Below, piece after piece: positions 9,067-15,655 of a stretch of 46,834 nucleotides of DNA. Within the stretch, counting starts at the first letter, position 1. Every line of letters starts with the position of its first letter. A program made the translations under genes and the position numbers. The notes under the pieces were generated by a model. That model was not told the DNA's origin. It worked only from the letters and a program-made list of their open reading frames with translations, and searched no databases. Where the stretch lies: positions 1 to 46,834 of the forward strand of contig NZ_JACFAK010000017.1 of the NCBI RefSeq assembly GCF_014118685.1, read 5' to 3'. Source of the stretch: Flaviflexus huanghaiensis. Its GTDB lineage: Bacteria; Actinomycetota; Actinomycetes; Actinomycetales; Actinomycetaceae.

Positions 9067-9504
9067 ATGGCCATTCGCACCCACCAGTCCATCTCCGGCT
9101 TCGTCGCCTCGGACCCGCAGCTCAGCTACACCGAGCGCGGTGACGCGCGCCTGTACATGAAAGTCGGGATTGAGCACTACCGCAAGGAGCCCGACAACAC
9201 CTTCACTCAGTTGGAGACGACCTTCCACGATCTCATCGCGTATCGCGGTGCCGCTGAGCAGGGAGCCGAGCGGCTCGCCAAGGGCGACAACATCATCGCC
9301 GACGGGCGTGTGCGGGACTACTCGTACGAGCGAAATGGCCAGCGGTACGAGGGTGAGGAGTTCATCGCGACGCGCATCGGACATGACCTCGCGCGTACTC
9401 GCTATGAGGTGGATCGCAGTGAGCGTGCTTCCGCCCGTGATGCCACGGCATTCGCTAGCCCCCAGCAGGCTGCGCCGTCTGCTGCGACCGCCATTGGACT
9501 GTGA
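9067..9504 (+). CDS. Single-stranded DNA-binding protein, element-encoded
   Basis: ATG 9067 is preceded by AGGAGG at 9055-9060; the frame is open further upstream but without a ribosome site. The 145-aa product has an OB-fold pattern: ISGFVASDPQL, then RLYMKVGIEHYRKE, then TTFHDLIAYRGAAEQ and GDNIIADGRVRDYSY. This is the order of strands in bacterial SSB. The C-terminus lacks the acidic DDDIPF tip of chromosomal SSB, which is common in plasmid or ICE copies. It probably coats transferred DNA during conjugation. The gap from the coupling protein is 81 bp. Its stop overlaps the GTG start of the next gene. Confidence 0.85.
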   Translation: MAIRTHQSISGFVASDPQLSYTERGDARLYMKVGIEHYRKEPDNTFTQLETTFHDLIAYRGAAEQGAERLAKGDNIIADGRVRDYSYERNGQRYEGEEFIATRIGHDLARTRYEVDRSERASARDATAFASPQQAAPSAATAIGL

Positions 9505-10079
9505 GCGACTCAGCCATGACCGATCAATTCTTCCCTGAGCACGACGACATGCCACCTGAGGCGGGACCAGCGTCACCACGATTCGACGTGCCCGAACCAC
9601 CGCACCCGGTCAACTGGAACTTGCTGACCGCTAACGATCTCGAAGCCGAACTGCTCGAACTGAACCGCTGGGTGGACTGGCTCCGCCATACCTATGGGCT
9701 TCGGGCGAGCGTGGTTCCGCCGTACTGGCACCGTCACCCCGAACTCCTCTGGGAGCTATCCGCACTGCACCTGCACTGGCTGTGCGCGTACGACCCGGAG
9801 CAGAACGGGTCCGCACCGCTGGGTTGGCACCGCGACTTCGCTGACGCACGCGCCCGGCTTCGTGATTGGGTGGCGGCGTGCGGCACTCGGCTCGACCGAG
9901 ACCGCCCGACTCGCCAGACGAGCTGGCCGGGGGAAGACCCGGCACCGACGATCGAAGACTCACCGATCACAGATCGCGACGAGGACTTCGTCCGGTTTGT
10001 TCTCGACGCGGTCGCTTCACGCCAGGAGGCAGAGGATGCCTTCTTCGCGGGCGTCGACCCGGAGACCGGCGAGGTGTGA
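9501..10079 (+). CDS. DUF4913-like conjugative element protein
   Basis: GTG 9501 overlaps the SSB stop; ATG 9516 is an alternative start. The 192-aa protein has an acidic Pro-rich N-terminus, then a Trp-rich core (ELNRWVDWLRHTYGLR, PPYWHRHPELLWELSALHLHW) that resembles DUF4913 proteins of actinobacterial mobile elements. A short acidic tail ends in GVDPETGEV. No catalytic residues are evident. In these elements such genes lie near the SSB and the recombinase, as here. Function is not known. The family call comes from memory of the Trp pattern and is moderate. Confidence 0.65.
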   Translation: MSDSAMTDQFFPEHDDMPPEAGPASPRFDVPEPPHPVNWNLLTANDLEAELLELNRWVDWLRHTYGLRASVVPPYWHRHPELLWELSALHLHWLCAYDPEQNGSAPLGWHRDFADARARLRDWVAACGTRLDRDRPTRQTSWPGEDPAPTIEDSPITDRDEDFVRFVLDAVASRQEAEDAFFAGVDPETGEV

Positions 10080-10082
10080 ATC

Positions 10083-10289
10083 GTGGCGCGTCGCTATGAA
10101 CGGAAGACTGGGCAGCGTCAGCAGAGCGAGCGCGAGCTGACGGTCCGCGCCGAGTTCCACGAGCCGCCTGACCTGGACAAGCTCTGCGAGCTGCTGATCC
10201 GCCTGGCGCTCCAGCAATCGGGCTCGTGCCGCTCGGAAGGTGCGACTCGACCGAAGCCCCCTCGTGCCACGGCGAACACGTCGTCGTAG
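10083..10289 (+). CDS. Small basic element protein, 68 aa
   Basis: GTG 10083 lies 3 bp after the preceding stop. The product starts with ARRYERKTGQRQQSERE and continues with a helical segment PDLDKLCELLIRLALQQ. It is short and basic with no known domain. Tight spacing suggests translation with the preceding gene. Small proteins of this type just before the recombinase may be accessory or excision factors, but nothing in the sequence proves it. Confidence 0.55.
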   Translation: MARRYERKTGQRQQSERELTVRAEFHEPPDLDKLCELLIRLALQQSGSCRSEGATRPKPPRATANTSS

Positions 10290-10466
10290 AATGTAGGCAT
10301 CCGTCGCGGATGGCGGATGTTGTGGTCCTAGCGCTTCGCCATCTTGGCGAGGCAACGAAAACGTGGCCGACATGGCCTAGTCCTACAGCCTTCGGGCTCT
10401 TCTCACGATCAACATCCGCCGTCACACCGTCCGCGTCGGCAGGACCAGTGACTGTGGAGAAGAGCC

Positions 10467-12203
10467 ATGACAATGATCGACGCGGACCGCACCGCGATAG
10501 ACAGCCTCGTAACGCCAACACCATTCCCTGGATCGTTCGCCGTCTCCTACCTGCGAGTCTCCACCAAGGAGCAGGCTGAGAAGGGCGGCCAGGCGGAGGG
10601 CTTCTCGATCCCGGCGCAGCGCGAGGCGAACCAGCGCAAGGCCGACCAACTCGGAGCAACGATCATCGAGGAGTTCGTCGATGCTGGCGAGTCCGCACGC
10701 AAGGCAGACCGCCCCGAACTGATGCGGATGATCCAGTACGTCACCAAGCACAAGACCAACTACTGCATCGTCCACAAGGTCGACCGGCTCGCCCGCAACC
10801 GAGCCGACGACGTGACTATCCACCTCGCGCTCAAGGACGCCGGCGTCACGCTGGTCTCTGCCACGGAGAACATCGACGAGACCCCGTCGGGAATGCTGCT
10901 GCATGGCATCATGTCGTCGATTGCCGAGTTCTACTCCCGCAACCTCGCTACCGAGGTCGTCAAGGGCCTGTCGCAGAAGGCCGCACAGGGCGGCACCGTG
11001 ACGAGGGCACCTATCGGCTACCGCAACGTCGGCGTACGCGACGAATTCGGGCGGGAGATACGCACCGTCGAGATCGACGAGGAACGAGCCCGACTGGTCC
11101 GGTGGGCCTTCCAGGTGTTTGCTTCCGGTGACTGGACGACCAGCCAACTCCACCAGGAGCTAGTGGCGCGCGGGCTGACCAGTGTCGCGACACCTCGACG
11201 ACCTTCTCGACCCATTGGGAAGTCTTCGGTGCATCGGATGCTGACGAATCCCTACTACAAGGGGAGCGTGCGGTACCAGGGCGTCACCTACGCGGGTGTG
11301 CACGAGCCCATCGTTCCCGGCGAAGTGTGGGAACAGGTACAAATCGTGCTCGGGACACACCGCTCGGCCGCCGATGCGACGCAAGTGCACGAGCACTACT
11401 TGAAGGGCACCGTGTTCTGCGGGCAGTGCGGGTCACGCCTGTTGGTGTGCAATGCCAAGAGCAGTCAGGGCAAGATTTACCCATACTTCGTGTGTGCCAG
11501 CCGTCATGGCGGCAGGGGTGACTGCACCCGGCAGGCGATGCTGATCGAGCAGGTCGAACAGCTCGTCGAACGCTTCTACGCACGAGTCCAGCTCGACCCC
11601 GAGACGATGCAGGCAGTCTCGGCGATGCTCCATGCCAGGTTCGACGAGATGATGGCCGAAGGAGCCGCTGAACTTGCCGACCTTGCAATGAGAAGAACCC
11701 AGCTCGAAGGCGAACAGCAGAAGCTGCTGCAAGCCCACTATGCCGGAGCGATCCCGCTCGACCTTCTCAAGAAGGAGCAGGACCGGATCACCGCGTCGCT
11801 GGAGACCATCGAGTACCGGATCAACGCGCACCACGGCCACTACGCCGACGCACGGGCGAACCTCGACGACTCGCTGAAACTGCTGTCCAACGCAGCCGAT
11901 CTGTACGAGCATGCCGACGACGCGAACCGCCGACTGTGTAACCAGGCACTGTTCAAGGCGATCTACATCGACGAGGATAATGACGTGCGAGTCGGCTACC
12001 GGCCCCCGTACGACGGACTGAGCCTGTCCGGCCTCCACGCAGACGCCCTGAGTTGGGCCGCCGAAGCAAAGAAATTGGGCCAGGAGGGAACCGCGACCAA
12101 GGGCGGACCGTTGGTCGCAAGTTCACACCTGACCCATCTGGGGTGGCTAACGGGGCTTGAACCCGCGACCTCCTGGACCACAACCAGGCGCTCTACCGAC
12201 TGA
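10467..12203 (+). CDS. Large serine recombinase (integrase of the element)
   Basis: 578 aa. The resolvase domain begins near residue 26 with VSYLRVSTKEQ, so the catalytic Ser is residue 32. Further motifs are DAGESARKADRPEL and VHKVDRLARNRADD. A recombinase domain follows (RAPIGYRNVGV, HRMLTNPYYKGSVRYQG), then a zinc ribbon with CGQC and a later Cys pair (FVC, GDC), then a coiled coil at about residues 390-480. This is the layout of phage/ICE large serine integrases. The last 21 residues (from about 558, LGWLTGLEPATSWTTTRRS) are encoded by the strand opposite tRNA-His. The stop therefore lies inside the tRNA gene, which marks the attachment site. Start ATG 10467 has a GGAGAAG ribosome site. 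Confidence 0.93.
   Translation: MTMIDADRTAIDSLVTPTPFPGSFAVSYLRVSTKEQAEKGGQAEGFSIPAQREANQRKADQLGATIIEEFVDAGESARKADRPELMRMIQYVTKHKTNYCIVHKVDRLARNRADDVTIHLALKDAGVTLVSATENIDETPSGMLLHGIMSSIAEFYSRNLATEVVKGLSQKAAQGGTVTRAPIGYRNVGVRDEFGREIRTVEIDEERARLVRWAFQVFASGDWTTSQLHQELVARGLTSVATPRRPSRPIGKSSVHRMLTNPYYKGSVRYQGVTYAGVHEPIVPGEVWEQVQIVLGTHRSAADATQVHEHYLKGTVFCGQCGSRLLVCNAKSSQGKIYPYFVCASRHGGRGDCTRQAMLIEQVEQLVERFYARVQLDPETMQAVSAMLHARFDEMMAEGAAELADLAMRRTQLEGEQQKLLQAHYAGAIPLDLLKKEQDRITASLETIEYRINAHHGHYADARANLDDSLKLLSNAADLYEHADDANRRLCNQALFKAIYIDEDNDVRVGYRPPYDGLSLSGLHADALSWAAEAKKLGQEGTATKGGPLVASSHLTHLGWLTGLEPATSWTTTRRSTD
12093..12118. repeat. 8-bp inverted repeat near the presumed attachment site
   Basis: GCGACCAA (12093-12100) and TTGGTCGC (12111-12118) are perfect arms around a 10-base spacer. 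The hairpin is inside the end of the recombinase gene, 20 bp from the encoded CCA end of tRNA-His. It could be the terminator of the tRNA (minus strand), or a recombinase-binding arm of the attachment site. Neither can be proved from the sequence. Confidence 0.5.
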
Positions 12204-12215
12204 GCTATAGCCACC
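12139..12215 (-). tRNA. tRNA-His (GTG)
   Basis: The minus strand folds into a full cloverleaf. The acceptor stem is GGTGGCTA/TAGCCACC, including the extra G-1:C73 pair that is diagnostic of tRNA-His. The D arm is GCTC/GAGC, the anticodon stem CCTGG/CCAGG with loop TTGTGGT (anticodon GTG), and the T arm GCGGG/CCCGT with TTCAAGC. CCA is encoded at 12141-12139. The 3' half overlaps the end of the serine recombinase frame on the other strand. Confidence 0.96.
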
Positions 12216-12238
12216 ATGGCGTTGTTCGCCGATTCACC

Positions 12239-12244
12239 ACTATA
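12239..12244 (-). promoter_or_regulatory. Probable -10 box of tRNA-His
   Basis: TATAGT on the minus strand lies 23 bp upstream of the tRNA 5' end at 12215. No good -35 hexamer is visible 16-18 bp further up. The call rests on the -10 match and its position. Confidence 0.4.
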
Positions 12245-12285
12245 CCCAACCTCGGCTCCGTTGGCGGAATCGGTTGGATGTGGTG

Positions 12286-12618
12286 TCAGTTGCACTTCGC
12301 AGCGACGTCGGCATGGATGCTCTCGAACGTATCTCGTGCTCGTGCGTCGTCAAGATCTTCGGCAACGTTGCCAGCTGCGTCAGCAAGGTCTCGGATCGAT
12401 GCGGCAAGGTCATGGTCGGTCGCGAGCACGGATGCTTCGGCCAACCGGAACTCCCACTGGCGTGCTGAGTCCGCCTGCTCGTCTGTCAGCGGCTCGGCGA
12501 ACTCCCTGATCTCGACTGCAACGGCGTCAACCTCGCGGCATGCCTCGTCGTTGCTTCCCGTCTCGGCGCCACAGGCGGCGAGACCGAGAACGACGAGCAG
12601 GGCAGCTACGCGTTTCAC
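12286..12618 (-). CDS. Small lipoprotein
   Basis: The 110-aa product starts MKRVAALLVVLGLAAC, a lipoprotein signal peptide with lipobox LAAC and lipidated Cys16. The rest is an acidic helical domain (ACREVDAVAVEIREFAE, DHDLAASIRDLADAAG) that ends with a second Cys near the C-terminus (AAKCN). It should be anchored outside the cytoplasmic membrane. It starts within the stop of the ATP-grasp gene (ATGA) and is cotranslated with it. The function is unknown and no family is recognised. Confidence 0.8.
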   Translation of the reverse strand: MKRVAALLVVLGLAACGAETGSNDEACREVDAVAVEIREFAEPLTDEQADSARQWEFRLAEASVLATDHDLAASIRDLADAAGNVAEDLDDARARDTFESIHADVAAKCN

Positions 12619-13538
12619 CAGGACGCACGCACCGCAATCGCGTCGGCGAACTTTGCGAGGTTGTCTTCATCCGCGCTGAGGTAGAGGGAGCCGTCGATGA
12701 GGGAGATCTCCATGACGTAGAACTCCTCATTGTCGTTCGGACCGCCGCGCACGATGTCGACTCGGTTGAAGAGCAGCAGTTCATCCCGCCCGCTCTGCTC
12801 CTTGATGTAGGAGTGAAGGGACTGACGGATCCGCTCGCCCCAGCGCCACTCCTGCTCCGTCGCATCTGACGAGCGCGCGATCTCCTCGTGGACGACGTCG
12901 CCGCCTTCAAAGCGGGGATGGAGCATCGGCTCCTTCTCCACCTTGTAGGAGGGCAGTCCATTGAGGTAAATGAGGGACACTTCGCCCGAGCGGTCGACCT
13001 CTTCGTGGTAGCGCTGGACCATGACGGAGCGGCCGCGCTCGAGGTGGTGGATGGCGTCTGTGATGGCCCTCATCCGGGAGATTGCGTCAGTTGACGTGTA
13101 GCGGCCGGTGCCCCGGCCCCCGGAGGAGATGGCGGGCTTGACGACAAAGTCCCCGACTGCCGGGAACCGGGTGTGGACCTGGTTGCGGCTGAGGTTCTGC
13201 GACGGCTCAAGCCATGTTGTCTCGATCGTTGGCATCCCAAGCACGGCCAGGTCCTGCAGGTAGTGCTTGTCCGTGTTCCACTTCATGACATTCGCTGAGT
13301 TGAGCAGCCGCGGAATGGACTCAGCCCATTCGATGAAGCCCCTCCGGTCCTTCGCGTAGTCACGCACGGATCGGACAACGACTGTGCCAGCCTCATCCCA
13401 GTTGACCGAGGGGTCGTTCCAGACTGCGATGCGGGGCTCAATGCCCCGGTCTCGAAGTGCGTCAGGCAGACCTGCCTCGTCAGCATCAAGTCGAGGAAAG
13501 TTCTGCGAAGTTACGAGAGTCACTATCGGATCAGACAC
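12615..13538 (-). CDS. ATP-grasp ligase-like protein
   Basis: 307 aa. The middle and C-terminal parts follow the ATP-grasp fold: MKWNTDKHYLQDLAVLG (nucleotide-domain start), FVVKPAISSGGRGTGR (glycine-rich loop with the ATP-binding Lys), then RVDIVRGG and VMEISLIDGSLYLS with the metal-binding Glu. The pattern resembles RimK-type and DcsG-like ligases, which join a carboxylate to an amine. The substrate is unknown. The N-terminal 100 residues (DPIVTLVTSQNFPRLDADE) form the usual pre-ATP-grasp domain. It is coupled to the downstream lipoprotein gene. Confidence 0.8.
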   Translation of the reverse strand: MSDPIVTLVTSQNFPRLDADEAGLPDALRDRGIEPRIAVWNDPSVNWDEAGTVVVRSVRDYAKDRRGFIEWAESIPRLLNSANVMKWNTDKHYLQDLAVLGMPTIETTWLEPSQNLSRNQVHTRFPAVGDFVVKPAISSGGRGTGRYTSTDAISRMRAITDAIHHLERGRSVMVQRYHEEVDRSGEVSLIYLNGLPSYKVEKEPMLHPRFEGGDVVHEEIARSSDATEQEWRWGERIRQSLHSYIKEQSGRDELLLFNRVDIVRGGPNDNEEFYVMEISLIDGSLYLSADEDNLAKFADAIAVRASW

Positions 13539-13606
13539 GCTTCCAACGGTACCCGAAAACTAGGACCTTTGGCCGCATCGAGCAACGATCGGACGCGTAT
13601 CACAGC

Positions 13607-13640
13607 GGGTGGGCACCGGCCACATGGCCAGCGCCCACCC
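13607..13640 (-). terminator. Hairpin downstream of glpD
   Basis: GGGTGGGC (13607-13614) pairs with GCCCACCC (13633-13640), with an inner TGGCC/GGCCA match in the loop. It begins 9 bp after the glpD stop on the minus strand. There is no U-tract, which is common in high-GC actinobacterial terminators. Confidence 0.55.
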
Positions 13641-13648
13641 AACGTGTG

Positions 13649-15373
13649 TTAGACGATGTCGAGATGTTCGACAGGGACGATCTCCTCGGCCCGCATCCGG
13701 TGCTCCGAAGCCTCGGAGTCGGAGTCCGTCTCTTGAGCAGCAAGAATCGCATCAGCCTGCGCAACCCAGTTCGCCACTTCGCCTTGCCGCGTCTCATCAT
13801 CCCAGCCGAGCAGGTCCCCCATGATCTCGGCAATCGCGGGAGCGGCCGCGCTCCCCCGATCGGGCTGTTCGAAGTCGAGTCTGATTCTGTGGAGGAGCAC
13901 GTCTTCGAGGTGGAGGGCGCCCTCGTGGGTGACAGCGAAGACCGCCTCGGCACGGAGATAGTCGGGGGCGTGCTCGATTGGCTCGCCGAGCGACGGATCG
14001 CCGTCGATGAGGGCGAGGACATCGGCTGTCTCGGTTCCGTAGCGAGAGAACAGGTGTTTCATGACGGTCTCGCTCAGCTTGTACTGCTGTGACAGCGCCG
14101 GCAGTCGACGCCTGCCGGCCTCGTAGCCAACAGCGCCGACGAGCGGGATCGTTGCTGTGATCGACGGGTTCGCTTTCGCCTCACCGCCGAGGACGTGGTC
14201 AACCGCATCCTCCGCCATCTGCCTGTACGTCGTCAGTTTGCCTCCGGCAATGACGGTAAGACCCGGCTGCGGGGAGGTGACGGTGTGCTCACGCGAGACT
14301 TTCGTCGACTCGTCCTCGCTCTTCGTGCCCGGCTGCAGAAGGGGCCGCAGGCCCGCGAACGTGCCGATGATGTCGTCCCGGGTGAGCTTGTCGGCGAGCA
14401 CCGAGTTGGCCTGCTGGAGGACGTAGTCGATGTCGGCTGAGGTTGCGACCGGGGCGTCGCGCTGCCCATGCCACGCCGTATCAGTCGTGCCAATGACCCA
14501 GTACCGCTCCCACGGAATGATGAAGAGAACCGACTTGTCGGTCCGGAGGAAGACACCGGTCTTGCCCTCAATACGATCCTTCGGGACAACGATGTGGATG
14601 CCCTTCGACGCCAGGACCTTGAGACCTCCCTCGGAGTCACCAAGCTGCTGCGTTTCCTCGGTCCAGACACCGGTCGCGCCAACGATGTGCTTGGCACGGA
14701 CTGTGATCTCCTCGCCGGACTCAAGGTCCTTGAGGACCGCGCCGACAACGGTATTGCCTTCAGTGACGAATGAAGTCGCCTGTGTCCTGGGTGCGGCAAG
14801 AGCGCCGTAGCCCTGGGCGGTGCGGACGAGGTCGATGACAAGCCTCGCATCGTCCACCCGCGCATCGTAGAAGCGGATTCCGCCGATGAGGGACTGAGGA
14901 TCGAGGCTCGGCACGAGCTCGAGGGCTCCCTTGTGCCCGTAATGCTTCTGGACGGGAACGTGCCCGCCGCCAATCTTCGCCAACGCGTCGTACATGCCGA
15001 CGCCAACGGCCGAGTACGCGCGTTCGATGACGCGTTGCTTGAGCGGCCAGAGGAACGGCTGGGCGGAGACGAGGTGCGGTGCCGTCGTCGTCAGCAGCGT
15101 GCCCCGCTCGCGCAGGGCCTCTGCGACGAGGGCGAAGTCGAGCTGGTAGAGGTAGCGCAGGCCGCCGTGGACCAGCTTCGAGGACCATTGGGAGGTGCCG
15201 GCCGACCAGTCCCTCATCTCAACGATCCCGGTCTTGAGGCCGCGCGTTGCCGCGTCGAGGGCGATCCCGGCTCCTGTCACACCCCCTCCGACGACGAGGA
15301 TGTCCAACTCTTCTTCTGCCATCCGCGCGAGCGCGGTTTGGCGGCTGTCACGGGTGAGTGCGGTGGTCGACAC
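13649..15373 (-). CDS. glpD: Glycerol-3-phosphate dehydrogenase/oxidase (FAD)
   Basis: 574 aa, usual for the family. The FAD-binding start is DILVVGGGVTGAG with the glycine loop at residues 29-36, followed by SSKLVHGGLRYL, the GlpD/GlpO signature. GATGVWTEE and the C-terminal KLTTYRQMAEDAVD further support the family. The enzyme oxidises glycerol-3-phosphate to dihydroxyacetone phosphate at the membrane, passing electrons to quinone (GlpD) or oxygen (GlpO); the sequence seen here does not decide which. GTG 15373 has a GGGAGG ribosome site. No glpK or glpF lies beside it. A palindrome 29 bp upstream may be its operator. Confidence 0.93.
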   Translation of the reverse strand: MSTTALTRDSRQTALARMAEEELDILVVGGGVTGAGIALDAATRGLKTGIVEMRDWSAGTSQWSSKLVHGGLRYLYQLDFALVAEALRERGTLLTTTAPHLVSAQPFLWPLKQRVIERAYSAVGVGMYDALAKIGGGHVPVQKHYGHKGALELVPSLDPQSLIGGIRFYDARVDDARLVIDLVRTAQGYGALAAPRTQATSFVTEGNTVVGAVLKDLESGEEITVRAKHIVGATGVWTEETQQLGDSEGGLKVLASKGIHIVVPKDRIEGKTGVFLRTDKSVLFIIPWERYWVIGTTDTAWHGQRDAPVATSADIDYVLQQANSVLADKLTRDDIIGTFAGLRPLLQPGTKSEDESTKVSREHTVTSPQPGLTVIAGGKLTTYRQMAEDAVDHVLGGEAKANPSITATIPLVGAVGYEAGRRRLPALSQQYKLSETVMKHLFSRYGTETADVLALIDGDPSLGEPIEHAPDYLRAEAVFAVTHEGALHLEDVLLHRIRLDFEQPDRGSAAAPAIAEIMGDLLGWDDETRQGEVANWVAQADAILAAQETDSDSEASEHRMRAEEIVPVEHLDIV

Positions 15374-15401
15374 TGGAACCTCCCAAGAGAAAATGCGTCT
15401 T

Positions 15402-15416
15402 CAAAACGCCGTTTTG
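15402..15416. promoter_or_regulatory. Perfect 15-bp palindrome upstream of glpD, possible operator
   Basis: CAAAACGCCGTTTTG is a perfect inverted repeat around one central base. It lies 29 bp upstream of the glpD start in the 282-bp space between glpD and the metal ATPase. Position and symmetry suit a dimeric repressor site. The regulator is not encoded next to it. The rest of the space (15,417-15,655) shows no gene. Confidence 0.45.
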
Positions 15417-15655
15417 TCCAGAATGCCGGATGTGAACGATTGCGTCAACATTCGGGCACGCTCGTGCAGGCTGCATCCAGGAATGTGAGTCCACGTGCCT
15501 TGACCTGGCCATTCGCAGACGATCCGATACGCGCACGCCGATTCTTCCGAGGGAAGCTCGTCACGTTGCCACTCGGAGCTGCCGAGCATGGGGCCGCCCG
15601 ACGCGGCCGAGGGGGAAGATGCGGCGCACTCTCCTTCTGCCACGAACCGGCCGGT

